This document shows positions 43,790 through 53,666 of a DNA stretch of 64,000 bases, piece after piece (within the stretch, counting starts at the first letter, position 1; each line of letters opens with the position of its first letter). The notes under the pieces were generated by a model. It saw only the letters and a list, made by a program, of their open reading frames with translations, searched no databases and was not told the DNA's origin. Source of the DNA: Adiantum capillus-veneris (taxonomy: Eukaryota > Streptophyta > Polypodiopsida > Polypodiales > Pteridaceae); the NCBI GenBank assembly GCA_014529385.2, contig CM043958.1, positions 140,906,234 through 140,970,233 on the forward strand, written 5' to 3'. The position numbers were made by a program, and so were the translations under genes.

Positions 43790-43800
43790 GTGATGCTAGG
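43510..43800 (-). promoter_or_regulatory. LINE L-C 5' leader, C-rich on its own strand, with 34-base homopolymer
   Basis: G-rich on the plus strand (GGGCGGCAGAGGGCAGG..., poly-G at 43755-43788). LINE 5' leaders usually hold an internal promoter. No specific site was recognised. The G runs could form quadruplexes. Confidence 0.55.
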
Positions 43801-43818
43801 CGTGCGCAGGTCGGCATG

Positions 43819-43877
43819 AATCGGCAGTGGTTGTAACAACCCTGGTGCCTTTTGCCTGTCAAACTTGACCTTTTGGA
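43819..43877 (-). other. Inverted 59-bp piece of the GY2 integrase gene
   Basis: On the minus strand it reads QKVKFDRQKAPGLLQPLPI, the same peptide that GY1 encodes on its sense strand just before PWESIAM. GY2 continues on the plus strand from PWESIAM at 43881, so this piece is reversed relative to the gene it belongs to. Confidence 0.85.
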
Positions 43878-45018
43878 TAAGCCATGGGAAAGCATTGCTA
43901 TGGAATTTTATCTTTGATCTTCCACCCAAGAACGCCAACAGGGAATGATGGTATATGGACCATTATCTGCAGGTTCAGCAAGCAGGCCCATTATATCCCT
44001 GTCAAGAAGAAGATAAAATCTGATCAGATGGCACACTTGTTCATGTACAATGTGTTTAAGTACCATGGTATGCCACAATCGATTGTTAGTGATTGTGATC
44101 CTCGCATGACCAGTTTGTTTTGGAGAGGATTGTTTGAGAACATGGGCACTACGCTCAAGTTCTCGTCTTCGTTTCATCCACAAACTGATGGACAGTCAGA
44201 AGAGGCTAATTCTACTGTCTTAGATCTGCTGAAATGTTATGTGTCAGATAATAAGGGCAAGTGGGAACAGTATTTGCCGATAATTTGAATATGCGTACAA
44301 TAATACGGTGCATTCGTCGACTGGCAAAGCACCTTTTGAGATTGTTGAAGGCGGCAAAAAAGTTCCTCCCATTTTGCATACAAAGGACAAGATCTTTGAG
44401 GCAGATCGATATGTTGAGAACATGGATGAGATGTACAAGAAAATTAAAGTTGCCTTGGAGAAGTCTTGGGCAAAGCAGAAAAGGTTGCTGATCGTCACCG
44501 TCGTGAATTGCTGTTATCACCTGGTGATTGGGTACTATTAAGGTTAGAAAAGGCAAGGTTAAAGAAGATGAAGGGCAAGGAACGGCTGCTTCCTAAGCTC
44601 AGTATGCGTTACTATGGGCCTCTTCAAGTGCTTGACAAGATCAGCGATGTGGCTTACAAGCTGAAATTGCATGATGTGTTGAAGATTCATAATGCGTTTC
44701 ACGTGAGTCTTCTAAGAGCGTTCGTGGGTGATGTGCCAGAAGATATGCCAGATGAGGATCAGCCAGAAGTTGAGGAACTTGATGAGATCCTGGTACCTGA
44801 GCAAGTTTTGGCACATAAGGACTAAAAATTAAAGGATAGGTTGCAAGACGCTATTTGTTGAAGTTCAAGAACTATTCGCCTATGGATGCAAAGTGGATGG
44901 AAGAGCATGAACTGTCAGAGTCACCAAATGTATTGCAGCTTTACCTTGAAGCCTGTGGGTTACAACCTACCTATGCCCCAACCCAACGTATGCAAAGGAG
45001 GGGTAATGATAGATCATA
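43878..45018 (+). pseudogene. GY2 integrase core and C-terminal domain (continuation after L-C)
   Basis: PWESIAME (catalytic Asp read as Glu), then after a frameshift RTPTGNDGIWTIICRFSKQAHYIPV, SDCDPRMTSLFWRGLF, and QTDGQSEEANSTVLDLL carrying the final Glu. Stops near 44287 and frame changes near 44330 and 44500. The C-terminal frame has GDWVLLRLEKARLKK, SMRYYGP and HNAFHVSLLR, and ends in a chromodomain-like LKFKNYSPMDAKWMEEHEL after a stop at 44823. Final stop at about 45016. Confidence 0.92.
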
Positions 45019-45227
45019 GAGCTAGCACATCAAATGTACATACGAATTCAGTGTAATAGATGGAAATGACAAAAGTATGAAGGCCTCATTAAGTCATTTG
45101 TATCTATGTGTTACGACCTTTCTTGCGGATACACGTGATGATAAAAGAGTGATAACAACACAAGATCATCAGTGGCGTGTATTTATGGTATGCAATCGAG
45201 GACGTTTGCGATTTCAAGAGGGGGGTA
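45019..45227 (+). other. GY2 3' untranslated region and polypurine tract
   Basis: Short non-coding tail ending in CAAGAGGGGGGTA (45215-45227) next to the 3' LTR. Confidence 0.85.
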
Positions 45228-46693
45228 TGTCACGAGGACGTGGTAGCTGTTAACTATGTCACGAGGACGTGGCAATTGCTAACCTTAGTTGTTGGTTTCT
45301 TTCCAATGATTTTTGTTTTATTTTTGAGACCCTCTTTTTGAAGTTGCAAATGGTCGGATATTGTATGGCCAATGTGAACGGTAGTTTCACTCGCAGATGG
45401 GAAGTTGGTCGGCACTGGAATTCGTATAGTAAGAGGATGTCTAGGCTCAGTGCAAGGTCATGTAGGTCCCCCCGTCGCACTTAGCAAATTGGTGGATACT
45501 AGGAAGTGAACTCAATAAAGGCATAAAGTCAAGGTGGGATCACCAACACAAAGTATCCGACAGTTGGGCCACATTGCACTTTTGGATGCGGTCCCAATGA
45601 GGATAGATGGTCAGATGACCAGTGGGATCCCAACGGAAGCATCTCCTAAAAATTAGGGAACTGCTATTTTGGGCCGTGAAATGTGTTCACGTCATTACCT
45701 TCGGTATGACCAGGGGAACACTTTACAACTCTGCCGCAAAGTCAATTGGGCAACCAGTCGGGAGATTTTTAGGCGGCAACCCCGAAACGGGAAAAAGCTT
45801 GTAATCATGCCAAGTGGCACAATTTCATGCATTTGCCTCATTTAGAAAAATGGACGCTGAAATTTAAGTTGGGAGAGGCCTCATTTGCTTCCTGTCTCAC
45901 AGGTTAAGAGCTATGAAGTGCTTTCTTTCCCTCTCATGTACAGTGTGGTGCTAGGAGTGATGCCTTGCACGCTACACACTACTCTCTCCTCCCCTACGTG
46001 CATTTATGTGATGCCTCACAAGAGGGCTCTTCATTTGACTGATGTACATTTGTGTGGGTTCATGCTTTTGTGCTGAGGCAAGAGCCTCCTTGAGCAGGAA
46101 CAGGGGTAGCTAACTGCTACTCCAAAGCAGGCACCGGTGAGGGTCATAACCTCACCGTACAAGTGCGTTTTCAGCGCTGTGTATGTGCTGTAAATTGACT
46201 GTTTTTCAGCCATACAAACTCCAGAACCATTGGGAATAGTGCCCCACTGGCAGAGGGCAGTTAGGGGACTGTTTGGGGCTGAAAACAGGGCAAAAACCAG
46301 TAAATACAGCGTGCTGAATTTACTGTTTTTGGGCAGGAATCAGAGGGTTTATGCAAGTAGAAGAGAGTTCCAGAAGGGAAATCGGTTTTGCGCAAGTTTT
46401 GGGGTTGTTATGCTGCCGAAATTTGGCCAAAACAGGTGGTATCTAGCTCGATGCATATGTAGGATTCCTAGGACTCTTCTTTGTAATTTACCCTCCTAAA
46501 GAATAAAGAAATACCGAAAGGGGCGCCAATTTTGGGGCCTACATTTTGTCGGCGTCTGCTCGGAGCATTCTAGCTTCCGAGCCGTGTGTGTACATTCTTG
46601 TTGCAGGTTCCGTTTGTACGTTCTTTGTGTGTGTGTCTAAAGTAAAGAATTTCGGGTGAAAGCCAAAGCCTACCACCCCACAGGCCGGTTTCA
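45228..46693 (+). repeat. GY2 3' LTR
   Basis: About 1466 bp, similar to the 5' LTR throughout, with the same tandem 30-base start and core motif (46506-46528). Ends CCGGTTTCA before AGCAC. Confidence 0.95.
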
Positions 46694-46698
46694 AGCAC

Positions 46699-47459
46699 CA
46701 TCCAGATGGGCTAAGTTTATGTCTTTATGTTTTGTGATTGTATCTGTGTCATTTGCAATCACTCTTATTAGTACAATAGAATGCTAAAGGTGATAGGTTC
46801 ACCTTTGTGTAGTATGCTAAAGCCTCATTCACTCACAAGGTGCACTGCAAGATAAAAAAGCTACACATAGTACAATAGACAAAACAAGAGAACCTACATA
46901 GTACTGAAGATGAACATTGAGAACTTGACACACTTCCCGAACTTGCATTGCCCCAAAAGATGACTACAAGACCAAAACCCAAACTGAAGTGTGGTTGGCA
47001 GCACACCAGCTCCAAACCAAGACTCAGACACATATACGATAGGGTTGTAAAGGCTGAGGTACAATGGTTAAGTGTAGTGAGGTGCCGACTCCAGAGTGAG
47101 AGTGAGACTGAGACAAGTGCCATCGTGAGGACAGTACCACCCTCAGGAAGGCACCACACCTTGAATTGACTATTACTGACTCCACATAATGGTAACTCAA
47201 TGAACTGGTGACAGAGAACTCCTACACCCATCCACAGCAGATATATCTATTCAAAATATCCAAGGTGTGTTCTGGCTGCAAGCGTAGGTACCACAGGCTA
47301 AAGGGAAGATAAATGCTGGCCCATAGTATAGGCCCACAGGTACATGTGCACCCTTGGTCATCCATTGGTACATTGGTCCACAGCGCTACCTGGTATACTG
47401 GTCAAATACTCAACCTAGGTGCACTGACAGTGGCGGTTCAGGAACACTGACTTGTCTAC
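46699..47459. other. Non-coding intron sequence
   Basis: A minus-strand open frame (47231-46833) has no recognised domain. Nothing else seen. Confidence 0.4.
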
Positions 47460-48420
47460 AGGGGCATCCTGCTCCAAATTATTCTCCATTTCCCTTCACT
47501 CCTTTGTGTTGTTATTAGTTGTTTTGAAGTATCAAAGTGTATCGACTCTTGTAGATTGTGGTAGTTCAATCTTCTCTGTCTGATAGTTTGCCGGAAATGG
47601 TTACAGTCTCTCTCGTGTGTCCGACCTTTTGCTGAAGAATAAGGCATTGGACATTGCTCAGGAGTCAGGATGACCTGCCAAAAGCCTAATCCAAAAACTG
47701 CCAGGCTCAGTCTCATATCCAAGGATCAGTCTCATATCCAAGTGCTGGCCCTGAACATGCTGACCGTGCTACTATCTCCCAAGTGAAGGTAATCTCTGGC
47801 AGAAGGGACATCATCACCCATATAATCGTGACTCAGGTCTGCTTGGCCTCTGGGCAATACCACAGACAGTGTCTCTGAGTCTCTTAAGGATTGCCACACC
47901 CAAGGATGATTGAGGGATGACCACCATGTGCAAGCTATACCCCCATTGCAGTCCCTTTGTGTGTGACCAGCCATTGAAAGATGGTAATTTGCGGAACTTG
48001 GTGGCCAGCCCAAAGTCGAGTCTAAAAATCCTTCAAGAATTTATCCAGGATCCCTTGCCGGTCCCATTACTGTAAGGCCGCTGGAATGGACGTCTTGACA
48101 TCAAGTTATGTCTGTCAAGTTAGGCCGTCTATTGAAAAAAGGGGGCCCCGGAGTGGGTGGGAGAGACTAAAGGATCTCGCCAAAGCCACTTGCCCAAGGT
48201 CCACTGCAGCTTAGCTAGAGGTTGAACTCCAAAAGCCCATTACTCCAACCCCATGGGCCGTCTGATTGCCTCCTTTGGGTTTGGATCAAGCAACCATTGT
48301 CCAGATGCGGCAAGCACTCTCATCCTTTGAAATCTTCAATCCGTGACCATAGCCACCTCTGAATGTGCACTCTGAGACCACTCTGTCTGTATTTGTTTGG
48401 AGGTTGAAATGTTTGGTGCC
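47460..48420 (-). pseudogene. Old LINE ORF2 C-terminal relic, same broad family as L-A/B/C
   Basis: Minus strand reads ITIFQWLVTHKGTAMG, LAHGGH, then ETQRHCLWYCPEAKQT. This lines up with VTLFQWLVAHRATVVG, LVHSGL and ESQRHCLWDCPSAQQV of L-B, with many stops. The nucleotide phrase GAAAAAAGGGGGCCCC near 48133 also matches the L-C region near 38070. Clearly much older than the other copies. Confidence 0.7.
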
Positions 48421-49314
48421 TTGAAACATTTCGTTTGATTGAGCAAAACACATGCCATTTCACTAACAAGAAGTTACATAATTTTAGGGCTTTTTTGATA
48501 GTTAGTAGGCTGCCATTTGTCCACCAATGTAAAACCTACACAGCACCTAGAGCACCTCCTCCTCACCATCAAGAGCACCTTTCAATCTAATGATGTGCAA
48601 TGAAACAGGGAACTGAAACATTCATTTACAGATTTTGGAAAGGCCGAAAACCTCTCTCTGATAGCTATTTTCTGAGCGTATATGGTGTATGGTTTTGAGA
48701 GAGATGGATTGCATCTGCACTGTGCAGTATGCTCATATGTTGAGCTTTTATCTACTGTTTTACTTATTTGGTCCCTTATCTTGATGTTCTAATTGGTTGT
48801 GTTTCTGGACTGGTTGCACATGGTTCGACTGAGCAGACCTACCTGTGGTCTGATGTTTAATGAATGGTGCGTGCGTGAATATACTACTGTTCTGGTCTTT
48901 CCCAACAACAATTTTTATGTTTTCTGTGTCCTGTTTTTTTTAATGTACCTAGCAACCTTTCATTAGAGAATCCAAGCCCAGCAACGAAGGACTCCAGCAA
49001 AGTGAGGAGACATGGTTGATAACAATTACCCGCGCATATGCACTGGCCTGTTGTTACATCCTTAGTAGAAAACATAGTGTAAGAAAGCATACCCTCTGTC
49101 TACCGAGATGCTCAAATTCTGTTGTGTTTGCAACCCAGGTTCAAGGGTGCTTTCAACATTTGATAGATGCTTGTTGATGAATGTGCCTTCTTGTGTGGTA
49201 TTTCTAAAGAATGCATGTTAGTACTTCTGTTATCATGCCAGCTTTTTACATGACAAGGATCACAGCTTGCATGCATTGCAGATTATAACAAAGGTTTTCT
49301 TCCTTATTGCACAG
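48421..49314. other. Non-coding 3' end of LDAH intron 2
   Basis: No element recognised. The last bases form a pyrimidine-rich acceptor (TTTTCTTCCTTATTGCACAG). Confidence 0.45.
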
Positions 49315-49519
49315 GCATAATCCCTTTTTACAAGAGCTACCTTGAGGCCCTTTCACAAAGTTTTGGTGAAAATGCAAATATTACAGGTTGCACATACAAT
49401 AGAATTCAAGTTTCTAGCAAGACTTAGTTCCTATCAAAGCTTAAACAAGTCACGTAAAAGCTTACCTTGGTCTTGATTGATTGTTTGCAGGTATAGGGTA
49501 TGTGGGTCATACTTGTAAG
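49315..49519 (+). CDS. LDAH: LDAH-like alpha/beta hydrolase, exons 3 and 4
   Basis: Exon 3 is 49315-49386, encoding (G)IIPFYKSYLEALSQSFGEN then ANIT. Intron 3 is 49387-49490 (104 bases, GTTGCA...TTGTTTGCAG, phase 1). Exon 4 is 49491-49519, encoding (G)IGYVGHTCK, with donor GTAACC (phase 0). Joined to exon 2 this gives IPGNPG-IIPFYKSYLEAL, the LDAH pattern 'PGNPGxxxFYxxFxxxL', and then 'xxGHxxH'-like GYVGHTC, where the family has its first helix and following strand. The rest of the protein (nucleophile elbow GxSxG, catalytic Asp and His) is not in the window. The next exon would be beyond 64 kb or was missed. The exact phase match across introns is the strongest evidence for the model. Confidence 0.82.
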
Positions 49520-49689
49520 GTAACCCCCTGATTTCTGTACATACTTTTTGAATGTCAGTGAATGAATGGTTAGATAAAATTAGGGTGGATAAAGGCCAAG
49601 GATATTCTTATATTCTCATATGTTTTTTCTTAATGTAAAAAGTCTTTTCTCTGAGCTCAAAATACTGTGCTACAAAATATCCCCTTCTC

Positions 49690-49960
49690 AGAGGGAGGGA
49701 TACATCGGGGAGATGCTTCTGGAGGATAGGAAGATTGAAAAAAGACTACATCATACAATGAGGGCAGGGAAAAGCCAAATAGGTGGTCTGTAGTGCCAGC
49801 TAACAGAGCCTTGCTTGCGAGAAACTTGATGAAGGCGTGGCATTGCCGTATACTGTCAGAGCTACCCTGAAGCTGGTCATACCTGTGTGTTGGCTGTAGA
49901 TGAGCTGAGACCATAGATCTTGGAGTCTTACCTGGAGGCATTGGACACCCCTCGAAGATA
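49690..49960 (-). pseudogene. Old LINE 3'-end relic
   Basis: Minus-strand frame MPPGKTPRSMVSAHL ... YDQLQGSSDSIRQCHAFIKFLAS aligns with PPAETVRDFWLELIHTL ... LEGLQGSSDRMRERHEAFLRLW at the ORF2 C-terminus of L-A/B/C. Nucleotide similarity is visible around AAGCCAAATAGGTGG. A separate, 5'-truncated copy. Confidence 0.65.
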
Positions 49961-50632
49961 TGAAAACATTGTACTATGTTACAGTGGCACAGGACATGGA
50001 CAGCAGTTACAGTTGGTTTTGGACAACAGTTACAGTTAGCCTTAGGTTCACACTACTCGATGGACTCCCGCTGGGGCAGTGACGTGTGTAATGGTGGTCC
50101 AGAGGACACCGTGGCCAGATCATTGCCACCACAGTTCGGTGATAGGCGTAGCTGTGTTGTCAGGGATATTTGTGTTGGCTGTTGGCTGCCCTTTATGTTT
50201 GTATATATGCTTAATGGGTTTTGGGATATTGATGCATCGTACGAGTCATTGAGTCTAGAGTCTTGTGTTTCGGTCTAGCGCTTGCACACCTGCACTCTCC
50301 CTACACAATTGGAGCCTTGACATCCCATTGTACCCTTGAGTCCTGGGCTTGGAGCTGAGTGTGCTGCCAGCCAAAGTCTTTATGTATTGGTCCTATGACT
50401 ATAGTCGAGCTACCATTGGGTTTGGAGTCACTGTCGTGTCGTTTTAAGTATAGTTTTTCGTTGTTCCCTATTGCTCTGTAGTGTTTGTTCTGTGTTTGGA
50501 GTGAGATTCTTGCATATTAGCACCCACAGTAGAGAGCACGACATAAATTTCTTGCTACAAGCATCGATCCCCCTAGATGAACCAAAGGGTTTAAGCTAGC
50601 TGATGAACACCACGATACACAACCTCATCCAA
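49961..50632. other. Non-coding sequence
   Basis: A plus-strand open frame of 100 codons (49976-50278) has no recognised domain and is not called. Confidence 0.35.
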
Positions 50633-51480
50633 GTGTCGCGAGGTGATTATGCCACACTGATGACGCTGCAAGTGCTGACATGACAGCCAGCAGTTGTGAT
50701 ACAAGTATCAGCACGAAGGGCTTTTCAAAAAGTTACATGGCTCTATATCTTGCACTTTCCTTTAAGGGTGAATCTGGGCTTATCCTGGATTCATCCAGGT
50801 ATGTAAGTTACATGGCTCAGGTTGGCGAGCATCTGCAAGGCCAATAGGGAATTAGCCTTTGGTTTATGAAAAAACGTGCACACATGAAGGGGTGAACTGA
50901 TTTTTGTGAGAGCCTCCATTCACTGAAATCAATGAGAAATTTCCTAACTCACTCTTCTGCCAGTTTTTGTTCCAGCACAAAAGTGCTTCTGAGCTATATA
51001 CAAGAAACAAGTACTGCAAAGGGTGCGAGATTTTGGCGCCAATCCTCTCTAAAGGGAAACTATGCCCCTCTTGTGCCAAGGATTGTGCTTGTGAAGTGAA
51101 CTGAGATTTTCTTGATTGGAGTTTGGTACAAAATGAGCTTGCTTGCTGAAGCGATCAACAATGGTCTAGATACCATCATTTCCTGCCTGTCCTTGGTAGA
51201 TAAAAAATGAAATCCATGGCTATGCCCTCCCATGTCTTGTTTGGAATAGGCAATGTTGAAGAAGCCCTAGTGCTTAATGCCTCTCATGCTTTTTCTTTTT
51301 GGCAAACCAAATGCGTCCGAACATTAGCCTCAACATCTGTTTTCAGCTAAGGACACTCCCAGTGCCTACACCTAGCAGACATTGGTTGTGCTCATGTGCA
51401 ATCAGAGGGTATGTAACTAACCTCAGTGCGTGGACACGCACGTTTTGTGCACAGGCTCAAGCGAGTTTTAGGTTTTCTCA
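50633..51480 (+). mobile_element. Diverged LTR-like segment
   Basis: GTGTCGCGAGGTGATTATGCC near 50634 recalls the TGTCACRAGG LTR starts. AAGTACTGCAAAGGGTGCGA and TTTTGGCGCCAATCCTCTCT at about 51007-51050 line up loosely with the AAATACCGAAAGGGG / TTGGGGCCAATATCTCT core of the other LTRs. A further about 75-base piece (51389-51465, CAATCAGAGGGTATGTAACTAA...) matches 9442-9510. Borders are uncertain. Confidence 0.35.
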
Positions 51481-52600
51481 CAACTTGGTGCCACTACCGA
51501 GCTATCATCACGCGGGGTTTTTGGTTTACGCCCAAACCTCGGGTTTATGTTTACCCATTAACCTCATGAGAATGGGTTACAAAACAAGTTGGGGCTTTCA
51601 TAATCTGTGAGGGAAGGTCTTACCATCGGTGTCATCGTACTTGTCGAGGCACTGTCTGTTCCCTTTACACAAATTTCGTCATAATTATAAAGGGCTTTGT
51701 GCCAAAATTCAATCGTCATCACATTGTGTACATTCATCGTCACAATGTATACGTGGGCATTGACAAACAAGGTTCGTGTGAACATCCTCTTTAAGGATAA
51801 AATGGAGGCCATTTGATTTTTTTTTTTGATAATAGCTTTAATAGAACCAAACAAGAAAAAGATGTGCATTCAAAGGTTATGACCGGTCATTGATGACATC
51901 ACTCTGTGTGTGTGTGTGTGGTGTCGATCTGTGTACGCTGTCCGCCACTCCTTGCAGAGTTGAGCCGAGTTCTCTTCAGCGCTGCCGCCTCTGGCCGCCT
52001 GCCGCCAATCACCGGTGCTGCTTTGCTTGGGCTAAGCCTGCCTGCTACCACCGGTTCAACCCCCTGAGTTTTGGGCCGCCCTTGTCCAACACCCTGTGTA
52101 TGCCTGTTGAGACGAAATGAGCACCTTCCAGAGCTCCTGTTGTACTAAAAGTCTATCATGATCCACAACTCTCTGGGTTCTTGACTTCAGAGACAGCCCC
52201 ACGTTCTTGATGTCAACTGTGACGATGAAGCTCTCAGCTCCTCAAGCAGAAGGGTAAGGTGACATATGTACTTGGATGATGCTCGGAGGAAATCACTGCT
52301 TGTTGATGAAGGTAGTGCTTGGAAAGAGGTGGTATTAACCTTGTGTGTGTTGATAAGATTCGACTACAAAGGAGATGATGAGGTGATAATGAAGCACCAA
52401 ACAAAAAACTCATGCTTGGTAGTGATAATACACTCGAGCTGCTCACGGGCTGTTGAAGCGTCCTTGGGTTGATTGTAATAATGTAGAGCTTTGTGGAGGG
52501 CAGACAACAGATATTGTGTTGTCCTGCTTCATTGTTGCATACCTTATTCTTCTTGCTCAAGCTCCAAAGAGCACGATCTGTGCACCAATTCCAAAGGCTC
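51481..52600. other. Non-coding sequence
   Basis: No motif recognised in open frames on either strand. Confidence 0.35.
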
Positions 52601-52660
52601 ACAATAGGCCACTTATTCTTGACTGCTCTGTAGTCTCCAAGGTTAGGACTTGCGAACACT

Positions 52661-52930
52661 AGCTCTGATACTAGCTGTTGGGAAGCGGATGCTATCCCTA
52701 ATGGACATGCTCGCAGCAGAAGCCAATAACTTCTCTCACAGACAGGGCTATGGAGAGAGAAAGAGCAGCAGAGAAGATAAGGTGCATGATTGGACACAAA
52801 AAAAGAGAGTTTTTATTGGATTTTTTTCTTAATCCTTTACAGGCACTTACAACATGTTCACACACAAGTGTTCGCTCAAGTTGGGCTGACCCCAAGGGCC
52901 AACACATCATTAAAGAAAGATTAAAACCTT
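52661..52930 (-). mobile_element. Minus-strand LTR junction (primer-binding-site complement plus LTR)
   Basis: AGCTCTGATACTAGC at 52661-52675 is a slightly changed complement of TGGTATCAGAGCT and is followed by TGTTGGGAAGCGG, a TG-starting LTR. The LTR length is unclear. It seems to end where the gypsy gag fragment begins. Confidence 0.45.
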
Positions 52931-53507
52931 TTGGTCCCTGACCTTTTCCCAAGCTTGGCATAACTCTGTAGTGTAATCTTTAGGTTGCATATCAAGCATG
53001 TTAGGTACTAAGCCAGTTGTTGTTTTAGCTTTCTTGTTTCTTTGCTACTCAGCACCTTTAGAGGACTCGGGTCTGTCTTCAGAAGTTTTAGTAGGGCATT
53101 CAACAGACTTATGCCCCACTTCCCTGCATGTGAAGCATTTACCTTCCTTGAACCACTCCATCTTTTCTTTAGCGTTGTCAGGTCCTTCGCTGAATTTCCT
53201 CTTCAGGGAGTGGAACTTATGGTCTTGCTTTTGCGACTTATTCTTATTCTTGGATCGTTTTGAACGATTTCTTGCCAAAAGTTAGTCTCCCCATGAGGAG
53301 AATGTACCCATCTTGAGCATAAACTATCATTTGTTGAATGCTTGTGGCCTTTTGCTTCAAAAAAAATCGTTTGAGTTCTTGAGGAAACCTACAACAATAC
53401 TTCTCCAATTGCTCCTCCAAGGTGACTGGTCGGAATGAAGCTATTGGAACTTGGAAGATAAGAGTTCCATAACTTTTTATCATAGTCTTGGAGAGTCTCT
53501 CCTTCAA
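52930..53507 (-). pseudogene. Gypsy gag / start of protease fragment, GY2-related
   Basis: Minus strand. YGTLIFQVPIASFRPVTLEE then QLEKYCCRFPQELKRFFLKQ matches GY2 gag (YRFVPLTEQIERYCCGLPKGL). The CCHC knuckle CFTCREVGHKSVECP lies at about 53130. Further down, a GLVPNMLDMQPKD and KVRDQKVLIFF frame matches GY2's GLVPDMVGDRPNTD and KVRDQTALIFF, then similarity stops near 52930. The upstream part of gag is cut off by the LINE L-A insertion at about 53513. Confidence 0.8.
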
Positions 53508-53666
53508 AAAGTTTTTTTTTTTTTTTTTTTTCCGGAGAAAAAGATCCTTCTATTAGTTACTGAAACAGCCCATAGGGCTACAACCACCTCTACAAGAGAG
53601 GGCTACAACAATCATGATGGGGAGACTCTCCCAATGAAAAAACAACATATTTACAATGAGGCTAAA

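Larger units (their letters stand above)
37115..43800 (-). mobile_element. LINE L-C, nearly full-length L1-type non-LTR retrotransposon
   Basis: Minus-strand element of about 6.7 kb. Its 3' poly(A) appears as T(10) at 37115-37124. It has ORF2 (41606 to 37262), ORF1 (43509 to 41603) and a C-rich 5' leader ending in a 34-base homopolymer. Same family as L-A and L-B. Inserted in the GY2 integrase gene. The 5' junction is complex: 59 bases of GY2 integrase next to it are inverted. TGATGC occurs at both junctions (37104 and 43791), too short to be called a target-site duplication. Confidence 0.92.
32071..46693 (+). mobile_element. GY2: complete Ty3/gypsy LTR retrotransposon with LINE L-C inserted
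   Basis: Two LTRs of about 1.47 kb (TGTCACGAGGACGTGG...CCGGTTTCA), primer binding site, gag with CCHC knuckle, protease, RT, RNase H, integrase and polypurine tract, bordered by AGCAC. LINE L-C (about 6.7 kb, minus strand) interrupts the integrase. Without it the element is about 7.9 kb. The N-terminal third of RT is deleted, and stops, frameshifts and a first integrase Asp read as Glu show it is dead. It belongs to a family close to GY1 in protein sequence but with unrelated LTR length and a different primer. Confidence 0.95.
23884..49314 (+). other. LDAH intron 2, about 25.4 kb, packed with transposable elements
   Basis: Donor GTATTT at 23884, acceptor TTATTGCACAG ending 49314. The reading frame (phase 1: CCAG | GCATAATC, giving P-G-I-I) is preserved across it. 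It contains two antisense LINE relics, LTR fragments, a MITE-like element, a short LTR element, and GY2 with LINE L-C inside. Length and content are typical of gymnosperm and fern introns. Confidence 0.8.

Noticed and set aside
43791-43796. TGATGC at both LINE L-C junctions as a target-site duplication
   Set aside because: Only six bases, and the 5' junction is rearranged. It may be chance.
37154-43819. Many plus-strand open frames of 60-178 codons across LINE L-C, and likewise 53451-62799
   Set aside because: They are antisense shadows of the minus-strand LINE ORFs, whose motifs (FADD, CCHC, endonuclease) are clear.
52234-52797. 187-codon minus-strand frame as a copia gag
   Set aside because: No CCHC knuckle or other copia gag motif could be found, and the frame crosses the LTR junction.
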